From contig JAFASD010000106.1 in assembly GCA_019244945.1 (NCBI GenBank), forward strand, positions 1-5,431: a stretch of 5,431 nt of DNA, read 5' to 3'. The translations under genes were made by a program, and so were the position numbers. The notes below the pieces were generated by a model, which worked only from the letters and a program-made list of their open reading frames with translations, did no database searches and was not told the DNA's origin. Positions 1-4,594 of this stretch are shown here, one piece after another; position 1 is the stretch's first letter; every line of letters begins with the position of its first letter. Origin of the DNA: Acidobacteriaceae bacterium (GTDB lineage: Bacteria > Acidobacteriota > Terriglobia > Bryobacterales > Bryobacteraceae).

Positions 1-314
1 TTGGGAATACCGGTAACCACGTCGACATGCATTTTTTCCCGGTAGTGCCGCAACTCGCCTTCCAACGCGTCTACCCGAAGCGAGTAGTTGCGCCCCTTCT
101 CACGTTCCCGCTGTATGGTGCTTCGGAACGAGAAAAACAAAATCAGAAAGATAGAGAGTGCGACGACGCCAGCGCCCACGATGATGTATCCAGGCTCTGA
201 CAGGCTGTAAGTTTTTTGCAGTACCTCGTGCAGCTCCGCGGTGTAGATCGCGATGATGATCGCAACCACACCGACAAGCACTCCGACGACAGCAATCAGC
301 CTGTCGATGTTCAC
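1..314 (-). CDS. Two-TM membrane protein, probable diguanylate cyclase (GGDEF), 3' part beyond the window
   Basis: The minus frame is open from a GTG at 314-312 to the window edge, giving 104 residues; the stop TGA at 362-360 bounds it upstream and no ATG or TTG lies between. Residues 6-26 (start LIAVVGVLVG) and 43-63 (YIIVGAGVVALS...) are clear transmembrane helices. Residues 64-94 are charged and heptad-like (IQREREKGRN, LRVDALEGEL) as in a signalling coiled coil. The last residues, DVVTGIP followed by an AA-starting codon (N or K), match the DxLTGLPN motif at the start of GGDEF domains. From family knowledge such proteins make c-di-GMP at the inner membrane, but the GGDEF active site itself lies outside the window, so activity is inferred. 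There is no strong Shine-Dalgarno before the GTG. It lies 66 nt downstream of the beta-helix gene on the same strand and may share its transcript. Confidence 0.72.
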   Translation of the reverse strand, partial: MNIDRLIAVVGVLVGVVAIIIAIYTAELHEVLQKTYSLSEPGYIIVGAGVVALSIFLILFFSFRSTIQREREKGRNYSLRVDALEGELRHYREKMHVDVVTGIP

Positions 315-380
315 TACGATACCGCTGAAGCTTGGCGGGCCCCCGAGGTCTGCCGCCGCTCAGGCACAAGCAAAAGACAC

Positions 381-1370
381 CTACTTAATACAAGCGACTG
401 CCCCGCCACTGGTTTGGAACTTGTTGTGCCTCCAGATGTTCACGCAAGGGGGGCCGTTGCTTTCGAACAAATCGAACTGATTGCCCTCGGCAGTGTTGTT
501 GGTAATCGCATTGCCGATAGCACCTTGGGCAGCCAAAATGCCGTAGCTGTTGGTGCTAGAATTGCTCTGGATAGTGTTGCCATTGACCACGTTAGAGTGT
601 CCAGTGAGATCAATGCCAACCATCTCTGAAGCCGGGAAGTTACCTTCAGGCAGTGTCAGCGTAATAGTATTTCCCACGATCACCGTGTCAGAAGCCGTGC
701 TGATCCCATATAGGGTATTTTGCGGGTTGATGGTGTTGTCACGAATGGTGTTGTGGGTCCCGTCAACGCTGATGCCTCCTATAGGGCTGCATTGAGGGCC
801 AGTAGTGATGATATTGTGCGAGAAAAGACCGTTATCAACCGTGCCCCAAATGGCCGGATAACTGGCCCCGCAGCCGCCCGCCGTTATCGTGCTGTTAGTC
901 ACCGTGACTCCCTTCGACCCATTCAACTCCACAGCAATTCCATTGCCGAAATTGGCGCTCCCATTAAGGCTTAGATTATTGAGCGTGATGTTCCGCGAAG
1001 CACCAATGACCACTCCGGTTGCAAGACCCAGAAAACCACCGCCATCGATGAGGATGTTTGATAGCCCATCGTCTATCACCAGCGCAGGGGAACCCACAGG
1101 GGCGAAACTCTGACCGGAAGTGTTTAGATGGACGTTGCTGGCGCTAATCACTATCGGGCCAATATTACAGATCTCGTTATTGATTGCGGCGGACAGCACA
1201 TAATATCCCGGCTGACTGAGTACTTGCCCGCATTGGTTGACCGGAATTTGGGCAAACGCGGGAGCGGCAAAGGCAACGGCCATTGCAACGACCAGAAGTT
1301 CAGCCAGAGTGTTTCGAACCTGTCTTGCGAAAGATTTTAACTTGACGACAGAATTGAAATGCTTGCCCAT
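381..1370 (-). CDS. Secreted right-handed parallel beta-helix protein
   Basis: 329 residues. Residues 1-40 form a Sec signal peptide: a basic n-region (KLKSFARQVR), a hydrophobic core (LLVVAMAVAFAAPAFA) and a likely cleavage after AFA at residue 40. The mature part is a ladder of roughly 20-25-residue turns with Asn/Ile patterns such as SNVHLNTSG, SNILIDGGG, RNITLNNLSL, HNTIRDNTIN, SNVVNGNTIQ and NAITNNTAEGN. These are typical of PbH1/NosD-like right-handed beta-helices, a fold used by pectate lyases, surface carbohydrate enzymes and adhesins. Several Cys residues occur near both ends of the helix and could form disulfides after export. I see no catalytic set that names a substrate, so it stays a structural call. 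The start follows AAGGAG at 1389-1384, but 13 nt separate them, longer than ideal. An out-of-frame ATG (1380-1378) sits between. The downstream neighbour is the putative GGDEF membrane protein. Confidence 0.85.
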   Translation of the reverse strand: MGKHFNSVVKLKSFARQVRNTLAELLVVAMAVAFAAPAFAQIPVNQCGQVLSQPGYYVLSAAINNEICNIGPIVISASNVHLNTSGQSFAPVGSPALVIDDGLSNILIDGGGFLGLATGVVIGASRNITLNNLSLNGSANFGNGIAVELNGSKGVTVTNSTITAGGCGASYPAIWGTVDNGLFSHNIITTGPQCSPIGGISVDGTHNTIRDNTINPQNTLYGISTASDTVIVGNTITLTLPEGNFPASEMVGIDLTGHSNVVNGNTIQSNSSTNSYGILAAQGAIGNAITNNTAEGNQFDLFESNGPPCVNIWRHNKFQTSGGAVACIK

Positions 1371-1400
1371 GGGGAGCCATGATCTCCTTATGCGCGAGTA

Positions 1401-1432
1401 GGCGCAGTTATCGTCCTAGCGGTAACTGCGCC
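1401..1432. promoter_or_regulatory. Perfect 10-bp inverted repeat in the leader of the beta-helix gene
   Basis: GGCGCAGTTA (1401-1410) pairs exactly with TAACTGCGCC (1423-1432) around a 12-nt loop. It lies 31 bp upstream of the beta-helix start, 11 nt before its Shine-Dalgarno in the minus-strand transcript. No T-run directly follows either arm, so it is a poor intrinsic terminator. An mRNA leader hairpin or a dyad operator fits better. The function is inferred. Confidence 0.6.
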
Positions 1433-1613
1433 GCATTTATTTACGGCGGTTAGCTCATTCACTGATTCTATTTCAATAAGGCAGCACGCGCCATTGTCAC
1501 CGAGCTGCGCAAGCCGCTACGCCACCCTACTGCAAAGCCCGCAATCAGCGCGAAATGGCGGACCAGGAACTCCCTCAGGTTGCGTGCCCTGACCCTTCAC
1601 TGTCGTGAAATTA
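1433..1613. other. Intergenic stretch with no recognised gene
   Basis: This part of the 330-bp gap between the divergent beta-helix and parA genes has no tRNA, no insertion-sequence end and no convincing gene. A plus-strand frame (1466-1621) is open for 51 codons but has no start codon or recognisable motif. The promoter of the beta-helix gene should lie near its left end; I could not pick a clear -35/-10 pair there. Confidence 0.5.
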
Positions 1614-1662
1614 TTGCTTGACGCTATCATGTTGCTTTGGTAACAAGATTGCTTACTATCAT
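1614..1662 (+). repeat. Three TTGCTT repeats upstream of parA; candidate operator, centromere or promoter region
   Basis: TTGCTT occurs at 1614-1619, 1632-1637 and 1649-1654, starts 18 and 17 bp apart, all in the same orientation. The first and third copies are each followed by CTATCAT (1624-1630 and 1656-1662), 32 bp apart. A weak promoter overlaps: TTGACG at 1618-1623, a 17-bp spacer, then TAACAA at 1641-1646; TACTAT at 1654-1659 is another possible -10. ParA/RHH modules are commonly autoregulated from short repeats just upstream of the ATPase gene, so this is the best candidate site for the RHH protein. That assignment is inference. Confidence 0.45.
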
Positions 1663-1700
1663 TAGCCCAAGTTGCAGAGCGAACAAATGAGCTTTCAGCT

Positions 1701-2366
1701 ATGAAAACTTTGGCGATTGTTAGCCGCAAAGGCGGAGCCGGGAAAACCACCATTGCGCTACATCTGGCCGTCGCCGCCGAGGCTCTAGGAATAGCGACGG
1801 CAGTGTTTGACCTCGACCCACAAGCTAGCGCCTGTCTATGGGCCGACCATCGCAGCCAACAATTCCCGGCAGTTGTGCCAGCCCAAGCGCCGCGTCTTCC
1901 AGCCTTGCTCGAACAGGCCCGCGCAAAAGACGCCAACTTCGTTATTATCGATACCGCCCCCCACGCGGACGGCCTCGCATCCGAAGCAGCCAACCATTCT
2001 GACGCTATCCTGATTCCTTGCCGCCCATCCGCCCTTGACCTTGATGCTATTGGAGCCTCAATCCGTCTTGCGCGCACCACGGCCAAGCCCGCCTATGTCG
2101 TCATCAATGCTGCCCCCGTTCAGGGCATCGAAACTACCGAAACACGAGCCGCGTTAGCCGGGGCGGGAGTAGAAATCGCTCCCACGGTTTTGCATCAGCG
2201 CAAAGCCTATTCCGCACGGATGCACGAAGGCCGCACGGCCCAGGAAATCGAGCCACAAGGCAAGGCAGCGATGGAAATCCGCGCGCTTAACTTGTGGCTT
2301 TGTAATAAAATAAGCTTGTTATCAAACAAACAAGTTACTAAGCTAGCAAGACAACACGCGCAATAG
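1701..2366 (+). CDS. parA: ParA-family partition ATPase (deviant Walker A)
   Basis: 221 residues, the size of small plasmid ParA/MinD-type ATPases. The deviant Walker A motif KGGAGKTT lies at residues 10-17 with both signature lysines (K10, K15). The Walker A' motif is FDLDPQAS (36-43) and Walker B is FVIIDTAP (80-87). There is no N-terminal helix-turn-helix, which fits the short ParA class that relies on a separate small DNA-binding partner. By family knowledge ParA dimerises on ATP, binds nucleoid DNA non-specifically and moves partition complexes. The partner is the ribbon-helix-helix gene 8 nt downstream. The Shine-Dalgarno is weak; a five-codon ATG-led frame (1687-1704) ends by overlapping the parA ATG and may be chance. 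The last 20 or so residues (LCNKISLLSNKQ...) come from unusually AT-rich, repeat-bearing DNA and do not look like core ParA sequence. Confidence 0.92.
   Translation: MKTLAIVSRKGGAGKTTIALHLAVAAEALGIATAVFDLDPQASACLWADHRSQQFPAVVPAQAPRLPALLEQARAKDANFVIIDTAPHADGLASEAANHSDAILIPCRPSALDLDAIGASIRLARTTAKPAYVVINAAPVQGIETTETRAALAGAGVEIAPTVLHQRKAYSARMHEGRTAQEIEPQGKAAMEIRALNLWLCNKISLLSNKQVTKLARQHAQ
2288..2350. repeat. AT-rich CTTG/CAAG repeat patch in the 3' end of parA
   Basis: CTTG occurs at 2291-2294 and 2315-2318, and CAAG at 2331-2334 and 2347-2350. CTTGTT (2315-2320) and AACAAG (2329-2334) form a 6-bp inverted repeat with an 8-nt loop. The patch is AT-rich inside an otherwise GC-rich gene and sits just upstream of the RHH gene, so it could be a second binding site or an attenuator. 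It is also coding for the ParA tail; the function is inferred. Confidence 0.3.
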
Positions 2367-2374
2367 GTGCCCAG

Positions 2375-2593
2375 ATGTCCACATCCCGCAAACCACTCAC
2401 ATTCGATGTTAACCGCAGCCCCCGGACCACGGCGGAAAGCAAACAAGAGAAAGGACAGCGGCAGCAAGTAGGGGCCCGCGTAACCACTGCCTCCTATCGG
2501 CAGCTCAAGGCGCGCGCCGCTTTGCAGGGCGTTACGGTCCAGACCTTAGTCGAACAGGCAATAACCGAATTTCTCACCAATCATCCCGACTAG
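2375..2593 (+). CDS. Ribbon-helix-helix DNA-binding protein, probable partition partner of ParA
   Basis: 72 residues. Residues 1-29 are polar and basic, probably a flexible arm like the N-terminal tail of ParG-type proteins. Residues 30-67 fit a ribbon-helix-helix unit: a short strand (QQVGARVTT), helix A (ASYRQLKARAALQG), a turn at GVT, and helix B (VQTLVEQAITEFL). RHH proteins bind short repeats as dimers or tetramers; in ParA modules they serve as centromere-binding protein and operon repressor, while the flexible arm stimulates the ATPase. The start is supported by AGGTG at 2365-2369, five nt before the ATG and overlapping the parA stop, so the two genes are almost certainly cotranscribed. 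An antitoxin role is possible for an RHH protein, but no toxin gene follows directly and the ParA context is stronger. Confidence 0.85.
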   Translation: MSTSRKPLTFDVNRSPRTTAESKQEKGQRQQVGARVTTASYRQLKARAALQGVTVQTLVEQAITEFLTNHPD

Positions 2594-2609
2594 TCACCGG
2601 CGCAGACAT

Positions 2610-2630
2610 AATCGGACGCAACCTCCGATT
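2610..2630. promoter_or_regulatory. Perfect 7-bp inverted repeat covering the proposed TTG start of the TIR gene
   Basis: AATCGGA (2610-2616) pairs with TCCGATT (2624-2630) around a 7-nt loop and can extend by one T-G wobble. The right arm includes the first two bases of the TTG at 2629. As RNA the hairpin would bury that start. It could limit translation of the TIR protein, be a weak stop for RHH transcription, or be an operator. No T-run follows. Confidence 0.45.
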
Positions 2631-3738
2631 GGAGCCGAGGTATCAACGGCTAGATTATACCCACCTCCAGACTGGAAAAGTGGTGCAGCGAACGATTAAA
2701 AATCCTTCAATGGCCAACTTAAAACACCTAGCCCAACTCGAGAAAATTGCTGAGGGGTGGAAGGTGTGTAACACGTCCAATTCTGAAGTTACGAGCTGGG
2801 AGGCGTTGAAGGCATGGAGAAGATGGAAGGCGTTAAAAGCGTGGCGCACGGTTAATTCTGAAGTTTTGAGATGGAAGGCATGGAGAACAGCCAATCCTGA
2901 AATAGTGCCTGATTTAAGCGGGGCAAACCTCCGTGGGGCGGACCTCCATAGGATGTATCTAATTGGAGCGAATCTCAACCAAGCGGACCTCAGTAGGACG
3001 AACCTCAACCAGGCGAACCTCAGTGGGGCAGACCTCAGTAGGGCAAACCTCATGTGGACGGATCTCAGTGGAGCGAACCTCAATGGGGCGACCCTCAGTG
3101 GGGCGATCCTTTTCGAAACTATCTTTGGCAATACAAGCCTAAATGACGTACAAGGGCTAGACGCCTGTGTTCATCAGGGTCCAAGCACTATTGACTATCG
3201 AACTATGGCCATATCTGGATCTCTTCCGCTGGTTTTTCTACGTGGTTGCGGCCTTCCCGATGAATTTATTGATTATTTGCCTTCTCTGTTAAGTCAGCCA
3301 ATCCAGTTCTATTCGTGCTTCATCAGTTACTCTACAAAGGACAAATTATTCGTCGAACGACTGCACGCAGACCTTCAAAACAAAAACGTTCGCTGCTGGT
3401 TTGCACCCCATGATCTTCCAATTGGTGCCAAGACTTTAGATGCCATCTATGAGGCCATACGGATCAGGGACAAGGTGTTACTAGTGCTCTCACAAGGGGC
3501 CATTGATAGCGACTGGGTTGAGGATGAAGTCAGCAAAGCTTTTGCAGAAGAGAGAACACGCGAGACAACCGTCCTATTCCCCATACGCATTGACGATAGT
3601 GTGATGACCACGAACGAAGCTTGGGCGTGCAAGCTCCGCGACATGCGCAATATCGGCGATTTTCTAAAATGGAACGAACCTTCCGAATACAACAAAAGCC
3701 TTGAACGCGTGTTACGCGACCTCAAAAATACCGAGTAG
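2629..3738 (+). CDS. Pentapeptide-repeat protein with C-terminal TIR domain
   Basis: 369 residues from TTG 2629. Residues 51-93 carry Trp/Arg-rich repeats (NSEV...WEALKAWR, WKALKAWRTVNSEV, WKAWRTANPEIVPDLSG). Residues 95-174 are about 16 pentapeptides (DLSGA NLRGA ...), which fold as a right-handed square beta-helix. A linker follows, then a TIR domain from about 227: box 1 FYSCFISYSTKD, the loop RCWFAPHDLPIG (255-266), and SDWVEDE (294-300). E300, four residues after W296, matches the catalytic Glu of NAD+-cleaving TIRs such as SARM1 (WVHKE). No membrane segment is seen, so it is probably cytosolic. NADase or defence signalling is an inference from the family. The start is uncertain: no good Shine-Dalgarno precedes TTG 2629; GTG 2680 or 2683 and ATG 2710 are alternatives that keep all domains. 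It follows the RHH gene by 35 nt and may share its mRNA. Base composition is less GC-rich than the minus-strand block to its right. Confidence 0.88.
   Translation: MEPRYQRLDYTHLQTGKVVQRTIKNPSMANLKHLAQLEKIAEGWKVCNTSNSEVTSWEALKAWRRWKALKAWRTVNSEVLRWKAWRTANPEIVPDLSGANLRGADLHRMYLIGANLNQADLSRTNLNQANLSGADLSRANLMWTDLSGANLNGATLSGAILFETIFGNTSLNDVQGLDACVHQGPSTIDYRTMAISGSLPLVFLRGCGLPDEFIDYLPSLLSQPIQFYSCFISYSTKDKLFVERLHADLQNKNVRCWFAPHDLPIGAKTLDAIYEAIRIRDKVLLVLSQGAIDSDWVEDEVSKAFAEERTRETTVLFPIRIDDSVMTTNEAWACKLRDMRNIGDFLKWNEPSEYNKSLERVLRDLKNTE
2779..2887 (+). repeat. In-frame Trp-rich duplication within the TIR gene
   Basis: AATTCTGAAGTT occurs at 2779-2790 and again at 2854-2865, exactly 75 bp (25 codons) apart. 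GGCATGGAGAA also recurs, once in each unit. The copies encode the W-x-x-W-R-x-x-N-[SP]-E motif before the pentapeptide helix. It looks like recent internal duplication by slippage or unequal recombination. Confidence 0.6.
2911..3150 (+). repeat. 15-bp tandem repeats encoding the pentapeptide helix
   Basis: Degenerate 15-bp units of the type AACCTCAGTGGGGCG run for about 16 copies without spacers and stay in frame, one pentapeptide A(D/N)LxG per unit. They are coding repeats and produce long open frames on the opposite strand that are not genes. Confidence 0.85.
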
Positions 3739-4011
3739 TGCAAAGTTTTCTGTAATCACTGGCCGAAGCTGTCAAAGCCGAAACTGCCTGCGGCGCCCGG
3801 AAGGGAACACTGGCGCGCGCGCACCCCATCAGCCGCCCCAACCCCTCCCATCCAACCACACCGCCACCCCCGCGAAGACAAAGAGGCTCGCCCCGCTCGC
3901 CGGAACCAGAGGCCGAAGACGGCCGGACGCTCGCCTTCGGCTCGCGGGCGAGCAGGCAGTTACAAAAATCCGTCACACTCCGTTAACATTCCCGTGCTAA
4001 GCTGGGCGGAA
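3739..4011. other. Gene-free convergent intergenic stretch with GC hairpins and a C-rich tract
   Basis: No credible gene. It holds (CG)n at 3813-3822, a C-rich, G-poor tract at 3824-3871 and two hairpins at 3911-3953. It separates the plus-strand TIR gene from the end of the minus-strand recombinase operon, so it is where terminators for both would be expected, though none has a canonical T-run. Confidence 0.6.
3911..3953. terminator. Tandem GC hairpins between converging transcription units, possible bidirectional terminator or REP-like element
   Basis: GGCCG-AAGA-CGGCC at 3911-3924 is a perfect 5-bp stem. GCTCGCC (3929-3935) pairs with GGCGAGC (3947-3953) around an 11-nt loop. The GCTCGCC word also occurs at 3886-3892 and 3895-3901. 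The location between converging genes suits termination, but the missing T-run means Rho-type or a REP-like palindrome is equally possible. Confidence 0.35.
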
Positions 4012-4074
4012 ATGATTTATCTATTGCTAAGTTTGGTTGAAGTGGCGTTGATATTGGCGGCGTTTTGGGTTTAA
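4012..4074 (+). CDS. Possible 20-aa hydrophobic microprotein
   Basis: ATG 4012 opens a 20-codon frame ending in TAA (4072-4074) whose product is nearly all hydrophobic (MIYLLLSLVEVALILAAFWV) with one Glu, long enough for a single membrane helix. GGGCGGA lies directly upstream but only one or two nt from the ATG, so ribosome binding is doubtful. A TAACAT at 3984-3989 could be a -10. Small single-helix peptides of this kind include type I toxins and membrane-protein regulators; nothing here tells which. It may be chance. Confidence 0.25.
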   Translation: MIYLLLSLVEVALILAAFWV

Positions 4075-4104
4075 ACGCTCGCTGGCGAATCTACCGCGTA
4101 TCAC
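4027..4104 (-). CDS. Possible 25-aa basic peptide coupled to the zinc-ribbon gene
   Basis: A GTG at 4104-4102 overlaps the TGA of the zinc-ribbon gene (GTGA) and opens a 25-codon frame ending TAG at 4029-4027. The product is strongly basic (MIRGRFASERLNPKRRQYQR...). The overlap repeats the coupling style used upstream in this operon, but the frame is short, unrecognised and antisense to the hydrophobic 20-aa frame. At most one of the two is likely real. Confidence 0.2.
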   Translation of the reverse strand: MIRGRFASERLNPKRRQYQRHFNQT

Positions 4105-4334
4105 CCGCCCGAAGTGCGAACCGTAGCTCTACGGGCAAGGAAACCGCCTTCGCGAGGCATTCCTATCCGCGTGAGGCCGATTCGCGAGCGGCCCTGATAA
4201 TGCCCGCACTCCACGTTTTCAGCGCACTCGTCGCACAGCCAAGGACCGCCGCAGTCCCGGCAGCGAGTCAGTTGCGGAACGTAATCAGAACAGCGGAAGC
4301 ACTGGCGCGGAGCGATGGTCCATTCCGGATTCAC
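4101..4334 (-). CDS. Small zinc-ribbon / multi-CxxC protein
   Basis: 77 residues from GTG 4334, whose GTGA overlaps the stop of the preceding 56-aa gene and so suggests translational coupling; a GTG at 4358 in the same frame would add eight residues. Cys and His are ordered CFRC (12-15), CRDC (25-28), CDEC (34-37) and CGH (43-45), eight possible ligands for two zinc ions in a cross-brace or double-ribbon arrangement. The C-terminal third (YQGRSRIGLTRIG...) is basic and lacks predicted structure that I can name. Such modules mediate nucleic-acid or protein binding. I do not recognise the family. The regular ligand spacing argues that this frame is coding rather than the long open frame opposite. 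Confidence 0.62.
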   Translation of the reverse strand: MNPEWTIAPRQCFRCSDYVPQLTRCRDCGGPWLCDECAENVECGHYQGRSRIGLTRIGMPREGGFLARRATVRTSGG

Positions 4335-4501
4335 GGGTTTATCTCGAACCAGCGCCACGCGGCTCGCGCGAAGCTGAACAGTCCGGTTGGTTGCTCGTTT
4401 TCCTCGCGCCGCAATTCCAGCGTCTCGCGCAGCGCCACCATGCCCCGCGCGCTCGCCTCGTAATTACGGAACACTTCCACCCATTGGAGTTTTGTGGCCA
4501 T
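4331..4501 (-). CDS. 56-aa protein of unknown function, C-terminal paralogue of the neighbouring zinc-finger protein
   Basis: ATG 4501 to TGA 4331, 56 residues: an N-terminal part rich in Glu and Arg (MATKLQWVEVFRNYEAS, then LRETLELRREEN), probably helical, and a C-terminal motif EQPTGLFSFARAAWRWFEIN at residues 36-55. The same motif sits at residues 36-55 of the 56-aa zinc-finger protein upstream, 12 of 20 residues identical with no gap, and the DNA under it is about 70% identical over 61 bp (counted by eye). The Cys/His ligands of the neighbour are absent. The start has only a weak purine run (AACAAG) upstream; a GTG at codon 8 is an alternative. Its stop overlaps the next gene's GTG. The conserved motif between two adjacent small proteins is the main support that it is real. 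Function unknown. Confidence 0.6.
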   Translation of the reverse strand: MATKLQWVEVFRNYEASARGMVALRETLELRREENEQPTGLFSFARAAWRWFEINP

Positions 4502-4510
4502 TCAGACTTG

Positions 4511-4594
4511 TTACTGCATACGCGCCAGCAACCGGTCAATCGTCGCCCGATGAACGCCGAAGATGCGCGCGCATGATGCCGCTATGCGTTGGTA
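4511..4594 (-). pseudogene. Orphan helix-turn-helix segment, recombinase-like, without a start codon
   Basis: Between the two 56-aa genes a minus frame opens after TGA 4597-4595 and runs 27 codons to TAA 4513-4511. It contains ASCARIFGVHRATIDRLLAR, a good helix-turn-helix. Fifteen residues (ARIFGVHRATIDRLL) align with the C-terminal HTH of the nearby recombinase (ARAVGMARKTIYAVL) at seven identities. No ATG, GTG or TTG precedes the HTH. It is either the remnant of a second recombinase C-terminus or a domain joined to the zinc-finger protein by a -1 shift (or by a sequencing indel). Confidence 0.5.

Noticed and set aside
1489..1560. 7-bp inverted repeat CGCCATT / AATGGCG, 58 bp apart
   Set aside because: Long spacing and short arms; expected by chance in a window of this size.
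1466..1621. 51-codon open plus frame before parA
   Set aside because: No start codon and no recognisable family; at most a decayed remnant, so not listed as a gene.
1687..1704. Five-codon ATG frame whose TGA overlaps the parA ATG
   Set aside because: Could couple translation, but so short a frame is expected by chance and has no strong ribosome-binding site.
1517..2086. 189-codon minus-strand open frame opposite parA
   Set aside because: Arg/Ala/Ser-rich with no motif; it is the complement of a clearly coding ParA with intact Walker motifs.
2655..3131. 158-codon minus frame of repeated RFAPLRS-type units
   Set aside because: Complement of the 15-bp pentapeptide repeats; the repetition comes from the coding strand opposite.
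2911..3150. Short tandem units that might look like a CRISPR array
   Set aside because: 15-bp units abut without spacers, stay in frame and encode pentapeptides; no leader or cas gene.
3722..3976. 84-codon minus frame across the convergent intergenic region
   Set aside because: Low-complexity Gly/Arg/Ser translation of GC-rich palindromic DNA, overlaps the TIR 3' end, no motif or ribosome-binding site.
4065..4463. 132-codon plus frame
   Set aside because: No recognisable domain; it lies opposite minus frames with regular CxxC spacing, coupled start/stop overlaps and a shared paralogous motif.
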